The notes below the pieces were generated by a model. It saw nothing but the letters and a program-made list of their open reading frames with translations, did no database searches and was not told where the DNA came from. 11,904 nucleotides of DNA from Methanoregula sp. (GTDB lineage: Archaea; Halobacteriota; Methanomicrobia; Methanomicrobiales; Methanospirillaceae): assembly GCA_026394695.1 (NCBI GenBank), contig JAPKXT010000177.1:1-11904 (forward strand). Direction: 5' to 3'. This document shows positions 6,637 to 11,904 of the stretch, piece by piece (within the stretch, counting starts at the first letter, position 1; each line of letters starts with the position of its first letter). Both the position numbers and the translations under genes were made by a program.

Positions 6637-7854
6637 TTATTCGATAATACGGGCACAGCCGCTTGCAACTGCGGCCGTACTTACAGCTTGGGCAATAGTT
6701 TTCACCACACGTCGGTTGAGGACCTGCGGAAGGATCCTGTCTTTTTGTGGGCGTTTGATAAAACCGGCAAGAGCGTGGGCTGCAGCTACTTTCATTTCAT
6801 CGGAGATACGCGTTGCACACACATCGAGAGCGCCGCGGAATATCCCCGGAAATGCAAGTGCGTAGTTGATCTGGTTGGGATACTCATTGCGTCCTGTTCC
6901 TACAATCGCAGCCCCGGCCAACCGGGCATCTTGGGGAAGAATCTCAGGCATGGGATGGGAAAGGGCAAAGATAATGGGGTCTTTGTTCATTGACCGGACC
7001 ATTGCCGGTGTGATGATTCCCGGGACCGAAACGCCTATACAGACATCGGCGCCCTGCATTGCATCAGCAAGTTCCCCCGTCCGCCCGGTTTTATTCGTTT
7101 CTTCTGCGATGATGAACTTGTACTTGTTTGCGTACAGCCTGTCACGGTGCCGGTGAATGATCCCCTTTGTATCACACACAATGATGTCATTTACGCTGCT
7201 GCAGAGATTGGGATCATATCCAATGCACCTGAGCATGCGGGTGATGGCAAACCCGGCGGCACCTGCACCGCATACTACGATATTCAAATCCTCAAATCTT
7301 TTTCCGGTCACCCTGCAGGCATTCAGCAATGCGGCGAGGACCACGACGGCGGTTCCGTGCTGGTCATCGTGCATAACGGGGATTCCTATACCCTGCAGCG
7401 CATCTTCAAGCTCAAAACATTTAGGGGCAGCGATGTCCTCGAGCGCAATTCCCCCGAAAACCGGGGCTATGTTTCTCACTTCATCAACAAATTCCGTATG
7501 AAAACTCTCAAAACAGATGGGAAAGGCATCGATTCCGGCGAGCTTTTTGAAGAGAAGGGCTTTTCCTTCCATGACGGGAATTGCGGCATATCCCCCGATA
7601 TTCCCCAGTGAAAGGACTCTCGATCCATCACTCACGATAGCGATCGTGTTTGCTTTGAGGGTATATTTGTATGCGAGGTTTTTATCCCGTTGGATCTCTT
7701 TGCATACCGCTCCCACGCCGGGTGTGTAGGCAAGGGACAGGTCTCTCCGGTTGGTGATGGGCACTTTGGAATGAACTTCTATTTTGCCCCGGAACTTTTC
7801 ATGGAGATCGAGGGATTCAGCATAGACATCCTTTTTTTTTGGTGCCCTCGTCAT
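6637..7854 (-). CDS. NAD(P)-dependent malic enzyme (malate oxidoreductase, decarboxylating)
   Basis: 405 residues, the size of the short prokaryotic malic enzymes. It oxidises malate to pyruvate and CO2 in the cytoplasm. Visible elements: catalytic Y43 in LAYTPGV, LGNIGGYAAIPVMEGKA with K98, metal ligands E139/D140 (ALEDIAAP) and D163-D164 (MHDDQHGT), the Rossmann motif GAGAAG at 196-201, D228 at the end of the second strand (suggesting NAD preference), and FPGIFRGALD. No phosphotransacetylase domain is fused. GGTG lies 9 bases before the ATG, with an A-rich gap. Codons 5-8 contain a run of nine A (7832-7840 as T on the plus strand). In a methanogen it could supply pyruvate from C4 acids or run in reverse. 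Confidence 0.94.
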   Translation of the reverse strand: MTRAPKKKDVYAESLDLHEKFRGKIEVHSKVPITNRRDLSLAYTPGVGAVCKEIQRDKNLAYKYTLKANTIAIVSDGSRVLSLGNIGGYAAIPVMEGKALLFKKLAGIDAFPICFESFHTEFVDEVRNIAPVFGGIALEDIAAPKCFELEDALQGIGIPVMHDDQHGTAVVVLAALLNACRVTGKRFEDLNIVVCGAGAAGFAITRMLRCIGYDPNLCSSVNDIIVCDTKGIIHRHRDRLYANKYKFIIAEETNKTGRTGELADAMQGADVCIGVSVPGIITPAMVRSMNKDPIIFALSHPMPEILPQDARLAGAAIVGTGRNEYPNQINYALAFPGIFRGALDVCATRISDEMKVAAAHALAGFIKRPQKDRILPQVLNRRVVKTIAQAVSTAAVASGCARIIE

Positions 7855-7928
7855 TTTTTATACACCGATAGTTCAATGAACGCTATGTCATACCATCAAT
7901 GTTTTTGTGGGAAAAAAGTCAGGAGTGG

Positions 7929-8354
7929 TTACTGTGCAGGCGTTCCAAATGTCTTGTCGATCCACGCTGCAATATCGTCCCTCACGGTGCGATAGCCTTC
8001 GATAAGATCCCCCTCGTTTCCAGGTGTAAGGTGGGGATCGGGAAACCCGTAGTGAATGGTCCTTTTTGCACAGGAGATGACCGGGCAGAGCTGGCTGGCG
8101 CGATCGCAGAGCGTAACAGCCAGATCAAACGTCATGCCGGACATTTCATCAAGGTTTTTTGAACGGTGGTGTGAAATGTCAATCCCAATCTCCTGCATGA
8201 CCCGGATTGCGCGGGTGCTCACACGGGACTGGTGCGTCCCGGCACTGAATACTTCAAAACGGTCCCCGTATTTTACTCGTAAGAGTCCTTCTGCCATCTG
8301 GGAACGGGCAGCATTTGCCGTGCAGATGAAAAGAACCCGTATTTTGCGACTCAT
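7929..8354 (-). CDS. arsC: Arsenate reductase, low-molecular-weight phosphatase family
   Basis: 141 residues. The P-loop CTANAARS (C11 to R17, CX5R) holds the nucleophile, and C83 and C90 match the relay cysteines of thioredoxin-coupled ArsC; D106 in GFPDP is the general acid. The triad C11/C83/C90 favours arsenate reduction over protein tyrosine dephosphorylation; C95 is an extra cysteine. The P-loop has Ala-Ala where Ser-Ala or Ser-Cys is common. AGGA lies five bases before the ATG and GGAG slightly further up. No ArsR, ArsB or Acr3 gene is adjacent, so it stands alone here. Confidence 0.88.
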   Translation of the reverse strand: MSRKIRVLFICTANAARSQMAEGLLRVKYGDRFEVFSAGTHQSRVSTRAIRVMQEIGIDISHHRSKNLDEMSGMTFDLAVTLCDRASQLCPVISCAKRTIHYGFPDPHLTPGNEGDLIEGYRTVRDDIAAWIDKTFGTPAQ

Positions 8355-8390
8355 ACCGTTCCTATCTCCGTTAATGTGTTATCACGGGTT

Positions 8391-8399
8391 TTTATTTAA
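8391..8399 (-). promoter_or_regulatory. TATA-like box for arsC
   Basis: On the minus strand this reads TTAAATAAA, about 40 bases before the arsC ATG, leaving room for a leader that contains the GGAG and AGGA ribosome binding sequences. The rest of 8400-8582 has no supported gene; the T-rich part near 8560-8582 probably ends the lipoprotein transcript. Confidence 0.45.
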
Positions 8400-8582
8400 C
8401 CCATATCCCGGCAGAGTACCGGCAGCTTATATCCGACATGGAAATGCTTCCCCCACACTTTTACCTCATATACATGGACCTTATGCGAATGATTCGGCGT
8501 AGGTAATTCAGGTCATCACAATTCTCCCGGTACAATGGTACAAGGGCAATCTGATTGAATAAACTGTTAAAAAGGGGATAAA

Positions 8583-8900
8583 TTATTTTGTCGGTAATGC
8601 GTCGCAGCCTTCATTGCGGAAAAGTGCCCATTCTTCACAGGATGTACCGTTCTGGAAAGTGCACATGCCGAATTCGGTCCCCACAGAATCTTTCTTAATC
8701 TCTACAATGCCGCCAAGATTACCACAGTTGACCGAAGCCGGGTTTGCCATGCTGGCAGAGGTTGGTGATGCAGTAATTGTAATGGGAGGCGTAGTCGTTG
8801 GTGTTTGTACCGGGGGTGCCTGCTGGGTGCAGCCGGCAATGAAAATACCGGCAACAATGCAGAGACCCAGAATGATAAAAATGCTGTTCCTGGTTATCAT
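8583..8900 (-). CDS. DUF333 lipoprotein
   Basis: 105 residues. A signal peptide with a lipobox (FIAGC, C24) is followed by a Pro/Thr-rich linker (26-49) and a DUF333 domain (about 52-100). The domain shows the family pattern NPASVNCxxxGG, then GMC, then CEEWALFRNEGC, with C59, C80, C88 and C99 probably forming two disulfides outside the cell. DUF333 occurs in small lipoproteins such as E. coli YoaF; its function is unknown. Lipidation at C24 is inferred. The gene lies 62 bases downstream of the trp remnant and is likely transcribed from its own promoter. Confidence 0.88.
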   Translation of the reverse strand: MITRNSIFIILGLCIVAGIFIAGCTQQAPPVQTPTTTPPITITASPTSASMANPASVNCGNLGGIVEIKKDSVGTEFGMCTFQNGTSCEEWALFRNEGCDALPTK

Positions 8901-8962
8901 GATATACCGGAGAAAGTTTTGTAACGGATGTGTTAAAAAATGTAGCTTACCAGAAGAATTTG

Positions 8963-9447
8963 TTATGCCGGTTGACTTCTGATGAGTGCTTTTTTCATGG
9001 CAGATACATATTCCTTCAACTCACGTTCCATTGCGTCTGGATCCTTAAGGTTCCGTTCAACAATTTCAACAATTGCGCTTCCGACAATCACCCCGTCAGT
9101 TCCAGCTCGGGCACATGTCTGTTCCTGTTCTGGCGTTGAGATGCCAACGCGGGGAGCGGGCGGAAGCAGGGTGTGCTACAGACCCGGTTCAGAAGATCGA
9201 TTGCCCCATCAGAAACCTCTTCCCGCACTCCGTTACCCCAATTACGGTAACAAGGTACAGGTACCTGTGTTCCTTTGCTGCAATATTTTTAATCCGGTTA
9301 TCTGATGTTGTCCGGGTGATCAGGAATACAGGGTCAATATCACACTGCGATGCAATGGTGCAAACCGCTTCTGACTCCTCGACCGGCATATCGGCGATGA
9401 GGATACCATCTGCACCGGCATCATGCGTTTCACTATAGAACCTCTCA
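8963..9447 (-). pseudogene. trpA: Tryptophan synthase alpha chain remnant (3' half, two frameshifts)
   Basis: Three successive minus-strand frames together read as the C-terminal half of TrpA. The first (about 9447-9232) has RFYSETHDAGADGILIADMP, then FLITRTTSDNR and YLVTVIGVT. The second (about 9230-9178) has VREEVSDGAIDLLNRV. The third (about 9177-8963) has HTLLPPAP, GISTPEQEQ, AGTDGVIVGSAIVEIVERN and ends at TAA 8963-8965. Each frame change is explained by one missing base, near 9230-9231 and near 9171-9180. The N-terminal ~120 residues, including the first catalytic glutamate, are absent because of the fusion to trpB. TrpA normally cleaves indole-glycerol phosphate to indole; this copy cannot. 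Confidence 0.88.
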
Positions 9448-9544
9448 CTTTTGCATACGCGTTCTCAAGTTCAATGAGTGCGCTCATCAGTGTCTCGGAG
9501 ACGTACTGCCCGCCATATTTCCCATATCCTCCTTTTTTAGTCAT
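9442..9544 (-). pseudogene. trpB: Tryptophan synthase beta chain remnant (first ~34 codons)
   Basis: From ATG 9544 the frame reads GGYGKYGGQYVSETLMSALI and ELENAYAKVR, the typical TrpB N-terminus (FGGxYVPETL). After about codon 34 the similarity ends and the DNA becomes trpA in another frame; the trpB frame runs on without meaning to a stop at 9320. The PLP lysine and nearly all of the ~390-residue protein are missing. The ATG overlaps the trpF stop by eight bases, and GGAGG at the fourth to sixth codons is part of coding sequence. The intact operon order trpF-trpB-trpA is implied. Confidence 0.9.
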
Positions 9545-10124
9545 GCGATGTCCTTCTGCATGCGGCGATGAACGCAAGGATTTTTTCTTTGTCTTTTATT
9601 CCTGGTGACACCTCAACACCGGTAGCGACATCAACGGCATATGGTTGTACCTGACGGATCGCGTCGCTAACGTTCTCCGGATTCAATCCTCCGGCAAGGA
9701 TCACCGGGACCTTCGCTCTCTGCACAACGTTACGGGCATACGAGAGATCAAAGGCTCTCCCTCTGCCATGGCTCTCATCCACAATGATTGCATCACAGTC
9801 TTCCGGCAGGTGATCCCCCCTTCCGATCACCCGGATAACCCGGATGCCCGGATCATTCCTGAATACGAACGGGTGTGAGATCTGGATCGCATCTGGGTGC
9901 AGCGCGAGCATCTGTTCAAGGTCCTCCTTGGAATCCGTATGGCTTACTGCGACAGTTGCCGTGAATGGTCCTACTGAATCGAAGATCTCCTGCGCCCGTT
10001 CAACAGACACAACCCGGCGCGATACCTCCCCGGAAAAGACAACAACGCCGATCGCGTCAGCCCCGGCCTTTTCAGCATACCGTGCATCCTCTGGCGTTGT
10101 GATCCCGCAGATCTTAATGCGCAT
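9537..10124 (-). CDS. trpF: Phosphoribosylanthranilate isomerase
   Basis: 195 residues, slightly short for TrpF (usually about 200-210). The enzyme isomerises phosphoribosylanthranilate to CdRP in tryptophan synthesis. C6 in KICGITTPEDA is the general base; D116 in AIIVDESHG fits the general acid; LAGGLNPENV (143-152) and DVATGVEVSPGIKD (165-178) bind phosphate. The loop DESHGRGRAF differs from the usual GGTGxxFDW. ATG 10124 is chosen over 10154 because GGAGG lies seven bases before it and the protein begins with RIKICG. It is the only open gene of the trp cluster; both neighbours in the pathway are ruined. Confidence 0.92.
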   Translation of the reverse strand: MRIKICGITTPEDARYAEKAGADAIGVVVFSGEVSRRVVSVERAQEIFDSVGPFTATVAVSHTDSKEDLEQMLALHPDAIQISHPFVFRNDPGIRVIRVIGRGDHLPEDCDAIIVDESHGRGRAFDLSYARNVVQRAKVPVILAGGLNPENVSDAIRQVQPYAVDVATGVEVSPGIKDKEKILAFIAACRRTSHD

Positions 10125-10131
10125 ACAAATT

Positions 10132-10136
10132 CCTCC
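10132..10136 (-). promoter_or_regulatory. Strong ribosome binding site of trpF
   Basis: GGAGG on the minus strand, seven bases before ATG 10124. It decides the start in favour of the 195-residue protein over the upstream ATG at 10154. Confidence 0.8.
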
Positions 10137-10150
10137 AGTTTCTTTTCCGG

Positions 10151-10342
10151 TCATTCATGAGCCATGATCGATGAACCGATCAGGAACGCATCGCAGTAGG
10201 GTTTCATCTTTTGGATATCATCGGCAGACCGTATACCACTTTCTGATATGATTATTCTCCCTGCGGATCGAATACTCTCCGAGAGAAGCCGTGTAGTGGA
10301 ACGGTCTATAGTGAGAGTCGCAAGATTGCGGTTGTTAATCCT
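10151..10342 (-). pseudogene. trpC: Indole-3-glycerol phosphate synthase remnant (3' end only)
   Basis: The minus strand encodes about 63 residues ending at TGA 10151-10153 that match the C-terminus of TrpC: INNRNLATLTID, then STTRLLSESI, RIIISESGIRSADDIQKM and DAFLIGSSIM. In TrpC the INNR segment and the SESGI segment are substrate-binding barrel ends. The preceding ~190 residues, including the catalytic lysines and glutamates, are missing, and no start codon or TrpC-like sequence lies upstream. Similarity ends exactly before INNR, where R replaces the conserved G. Beyond lies A/T-rich DNA (10343-10467) with no gene. Confidence 0.88.
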
Positions 10343-10358
10343 GTAGGAGCATATGGAT

Positions 10359-10402
10359 AAAAATGGTAATTTTTTAATGAATCAAGGCAAGAAAAATGGT
10401 AA
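10359..10402. repeat. 11-base direct repeat next to the trpC breakpoint
   Basis: AAAAATGGTAA occurs at 10359-10369 and again at 10392-10402, in an A/T-rich gap between the truncated trpC and the zinc-ribbon gene. It could be a scar of the deletion, or chance in low-complexity DNA. Confidence 0.4.
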
Positions 10403-10467
10403 AATTATGTTTTTGGGCAAAGACAATCGCCATTAACCGTTAGTCATTTATCTTTTTTTGCTCGCGA

Positions 10468-10839
10468 TCACTCGGTTTTTACCCCACGCCCTTTCAATTC
10501 CTCAGACTTTTTCCTCGAGCACTCCTCGCACCGGAATTCCGGCTCATGATCATGTGTCCTGTCATAATCTCCCGACCTGACCAGCCGGTATCCCCGGGCA
10601 ATTTTTTTGCAGTCCACGCACACGATATTGTCTTTAACTTCCCATTGCGCGGCGAGAGACTGGGATGTGAAGATGAACTGGTCCACCCAGAAAAAGATCA
10701 GGCCGCCAATCAGGTTTGCCACGATTGCTGCTACGAGCTGACCCATGGTGGCTAACAGGATACCGACGCCGGCAAGGATGGGAGTGCTCGCCTGCCACCG
10801 AAGCAGATAGAGGCCGTACCGCTTGTAATTGACCTGCAT
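10468..10839 (-). CDS. Membrane protein with C-terminal zinc-ribbon-like domain
   Basis: 123 residues from ATG 10839. The longer frame to 10959 is rejected because its extra 40 residues are not protein-like and overlap the divergent gene's start. YGLYLLRWQASTPIL is followed by one or two hydrophobic helices (about 19-35 and 36-58, with ANLIGGLIFFWVDQFIF), then a cytoplasmic tail with CVDC (74-77) and CEEC (104-107), spaced as four metal ligands of a zinc ribbon. Similar short proteins with an LLRWQxSTPIL start and a GLIFFWVD helix occur in archaea and bacteria; I know of no function. It lies upstream of the trp remnant, but no link is implied. Confidence 0.8.
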   Translation of the reverse strand: MQVNYKRYGLYLLRWQASTPILAGVGILLATMGQLVAAIVANLIGGLIFFWVDQFIFTSQSLAAQWEVKDNIVCVDCKKIARGYRLVRSGDYDRTHDHEPEFRCEECSRKKSEELKGRGVKTE

Positions 10840-10901
10840 ACCAGTTGATCCACAAGCCGGATAATAGGTCTTGTGATGGCGATGAGATAGTGTGCGGTAA
10901 T

Positions 10902-10909
10902 CTATATAC
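10902..10909 (+). promoter_or_regulatory. TATA box for the four-helix membrane protein
   Basis: CTATATAC, about 42-49 bases before ATG 10951, leaves room for a leader of roughly 15-20 bases. The leader carries GAGG seven bases before the start. Confidence 0.55.
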
Positions 10910-10950
10910 CGTCCCTTACAAATTCTGTACTGCAATTTTGAGGCAGTGAC

Positions 10951-11559
10951 ATGTGGCATTACAGGAATAAACCGTTGAGCTGGGTATTTGTTTCACGGAT
11001 GATCGGGATCATCTGTTTTTTAATAGCCGTCGTCCTTGCAAACATCCTGAAATTTTATGTGTCAAGCCCGGTCTACCAGTCTGGCGTCGTGTTCTTAAAT
11101 GAAAATTTCTGGCTGTTCATTCTCATCGCCATCATTTTTCTGGTTGCCGATCTGTTCGGGGCGTTCCCGTTTCCCCTCAACCTGCCAGCACCAATCATCA
11201 GGGCATTTGGCAGCGTGTTTTGCATTGCAGTGATGCTGATCATCTTTCAATGGGTGGATGGGATTACTGGCTTGACACTCTACCATTTCTTCTGGTTGAT
11301 CTCATTCCTTCTTGGTCCGCTTGTTTTTCTTATTGTACTCGCGAGTGGTTATTACGAAATCATGCGGCAGCTCTGGTGGCAACCAAAGCTGGAACATGAA
11401 ATGAGAAGTAACACTCTTGTTTTCCATGAAGAACCTCCCGTTCAGTCATCAAAAACGACCTCTGATGCGAAATCATGGGAGGAAATTGGGAGTGAATTCA
11501 GGCTGATGCTCTTTGATATCATCCACCGGTTCCGCGAAGAGATACGAAAAAAGGAATAA
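10951..11559 (+). CDS. Four-helix membrane protein with cytoplasmic tail, hypothetical
   Basis: 202 residues, start supported by GAGG seven bases upstream. Hydrophobic segments lie at about 12-34, 54-72, 82-101 and 111-133, followed by a polar tail of about 65 residues ending in a highly basic and acidic stretch (RFREEIRKKE) likely to be helical. The third loop region is aromatic-rich (QWVDG, YHFFW). I do not recognise the family. The gene is divergent from the zinc-ribbon membrane protein and converges on the small cysteine-rich gene 21 bases away. Membrane location is inferred from hydrophobicity alone. Confidence 0.75.
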   Translation: MWHYRNKPLSWVFVSRMIGIICFLIAVVLANILKFYVSSPVYQSGVVFLNENFWLFILIAIIFLVADLFGAFPFPLNLPAPIIRAFGSVFCIAVMLIIFQWVDGITGLTLYHFFWLISFLLGPLVFLIVLASGYYEIMRQLWWQPKLEHEMRSNTLVFHEEPPVQSSKTTSDAKSWEEIGSEFRLMLFDIIHRFREEIRKKE

Positions 11560-11580
11560 AAACGATAAACGTGGGAACAA

Positions 11581-11814
11581 TCACCATTCCGGGTTTTCCC
11601 GGAGGAACGTCTTTTCTTTTGCTTCGAGTTCTTCAGGTGTCAGGTGTGCAGGCATACAGATACACCGGTGCTCTATAAAGACACCATTTTTAAACGACCC
11701 CTGTTTATCTCCAGGTCTGCAAGCCCCGTAAACATCAGCATCGCAGTCATGACAGACATGGGGAAGACCTTCGCGTGCTGCACAGTCCTTTGCCGCTTTC
11801 CATGATATTGCCAT
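11581..11814 (-). CDS. Small six-cysteine protein, hypothetical
   Basis: 77 residues from ATG 11814; the frame continues to a TTG at 11832, which is less likely. Cysteines are C11, C21, C24, C32, C51 and C53, in GLPHVCHDCDADVYGAC and EHRCICMP, followed by a charged helix-like C-terminus (LTPEELEAKEKTFLRENPEW). CxxC plus CxC suggests metal or Fe-S binding; there is no signal peptide. An A/T-rich box lies about 17-29 bases before the start, which fits a leaderless transcript. I do not recognise the family. Confidence 0.65.
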   Translation of the reverse strand: MAISWKAAKDCAAREGLPHVCHDCDADVYGACRPGDKQGSFKNGVFIEHRCICMPAHLTPEELEAKEKTFLRENPEW

Positions 11815-11830
11815 AAAGCAAGTGTAGATC

Positions 11831-11843
11831 AAATTTAAAAAAT
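11831..11843 (-). promoter_or_regulatory. TATA-like box for the six-cysteine protein gene
   Basis: ATTTTTTAAATTT on the minus strand, centred about 23 bases before ATG 11814. The short distance and lack of a Shine-Dalgarno sequence suggest a leaderless mRNA. Confidence 0.45.
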
Positions 11844-11879
11844 ACTTCCTCTCAGGGAAAACCTTTCGCCAAAGAATTC

Positions 11880-11894
11880 ACTCTGTGGCAGAGT
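11880..11894. repeat. Short inverted repeat at the right edge
   Basis: ACTCTG, loop TGG, CAGAGT forms a perfect six-base stem with a three-base loop, followed by TTATTAAAA at the end of the window. It may be a terminator or operator of a gene beyond the edge; too little is visible to decide. Confidence 0.3.
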
Positions 11895-11904
11895 TTATTA
11901 AAAA

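Noticed and set aside
7147..7611. 154-residue plus-strand frame opposite the malic enzyme
   Set aside because: Antisense shadow of a well-conserved enzyme, with no motif of its own.
8056..8502. 148-residue plus-strand frame over arsC and its upstream region
   Set aside because: Mostly antisense to arsC; the part beyond it has no coding character and covers the arsC promoter.
9189..9389. 66-residue frame beginning MPVEES as a separate small protein
   Set aside because: It is an internal piece of TrpA (conserved MPVEES and GVT segments) cut off by a frameshift.
9320..9577. 85-residue frame treated as one small gene
   Set aside because: Its first part is the end of trpF in another frame and the trpB N-terminus; the rest is trpA DNA read in the wrong frame.
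1..11904. CRISPR array, tRNA, rRNA, insertion sequence or phage genes
   Set aside because: I looked for regularly spaced repeats, tRNA arm patterns, transposase or integrase motifs and terminal inverted repeats and found none.

Overview
The window looks like chromosomal DNA from a methanogenic archaeon, most likely Methanomicrobiales (Methanoregula/Methanosphaerula-like). Support: an archaeal RibL-type FAD synthase, a JAMM protease of the desampylase type, the archaeal dihydropteroate-synthase-related family, a DUF2284 metal-binding protein, T-rich terminators, archaeal TATA-like boxes, and several leaders without a Shine-Dalgarno sequence. The assignment is inferred from family content; there is no rRNA or tRNA here.

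Layout. 1-523 (-): DUF2284 protein cut by the left edge. 707-1521 (-): JAMM protease and RibL overlapping by ATGA. 1617-2734 (-): a stand-alone parvulin followed by a membrane-anchored alpha-acetolactate decarboxylase. 2874-3211 (+): a small polytopic membrane protein (DUF5518-like) broken by one missing base. 3290-4702 (-): a DHPS-like protein, divergent from 4744-6212 (+): PHP phosphoesterase and tRNA pseudouridine synthase TruA overlapping by ATGA. 6312-6596 (+): small two-helix membrane protein. 6637-7854 (-): malic enzyme. 7929-8354 (-): ArsC-type arsenate reductase. 8583-8900 (-): DUF333 lipoprotein.

8963-10342 (-) is the most notable part: the wreck of a tryptophan operon in the order trpC-trpF-trpB-trpA. 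Only the last ~63 codons of trpC remain; trpF is intact with a strong ribosome binding site; trpB is cut after ~34 codons and joined out of frame to the middle of trpA, whose remaining half carries two more frameshifts. At least two large deletions and two small indels separate this from a working operon. trpE, trpG and trpD are absent from the window. Unless another trp locus exists, the cell should be a tryptophan auxotroph with an orphan TrpF.

10468-11814: a two-helix membrane protein with a zinc-ribbon-like tail, a divergent four-helix membrane protein, and a 77-residue six-cysteine protein. No CRISPR array, insertion sequence, integrase or phage gene was seen. No new multi-gene defence or metabolic system is evident; the unusual content is gene decay plus several uncharacterised small proteins.
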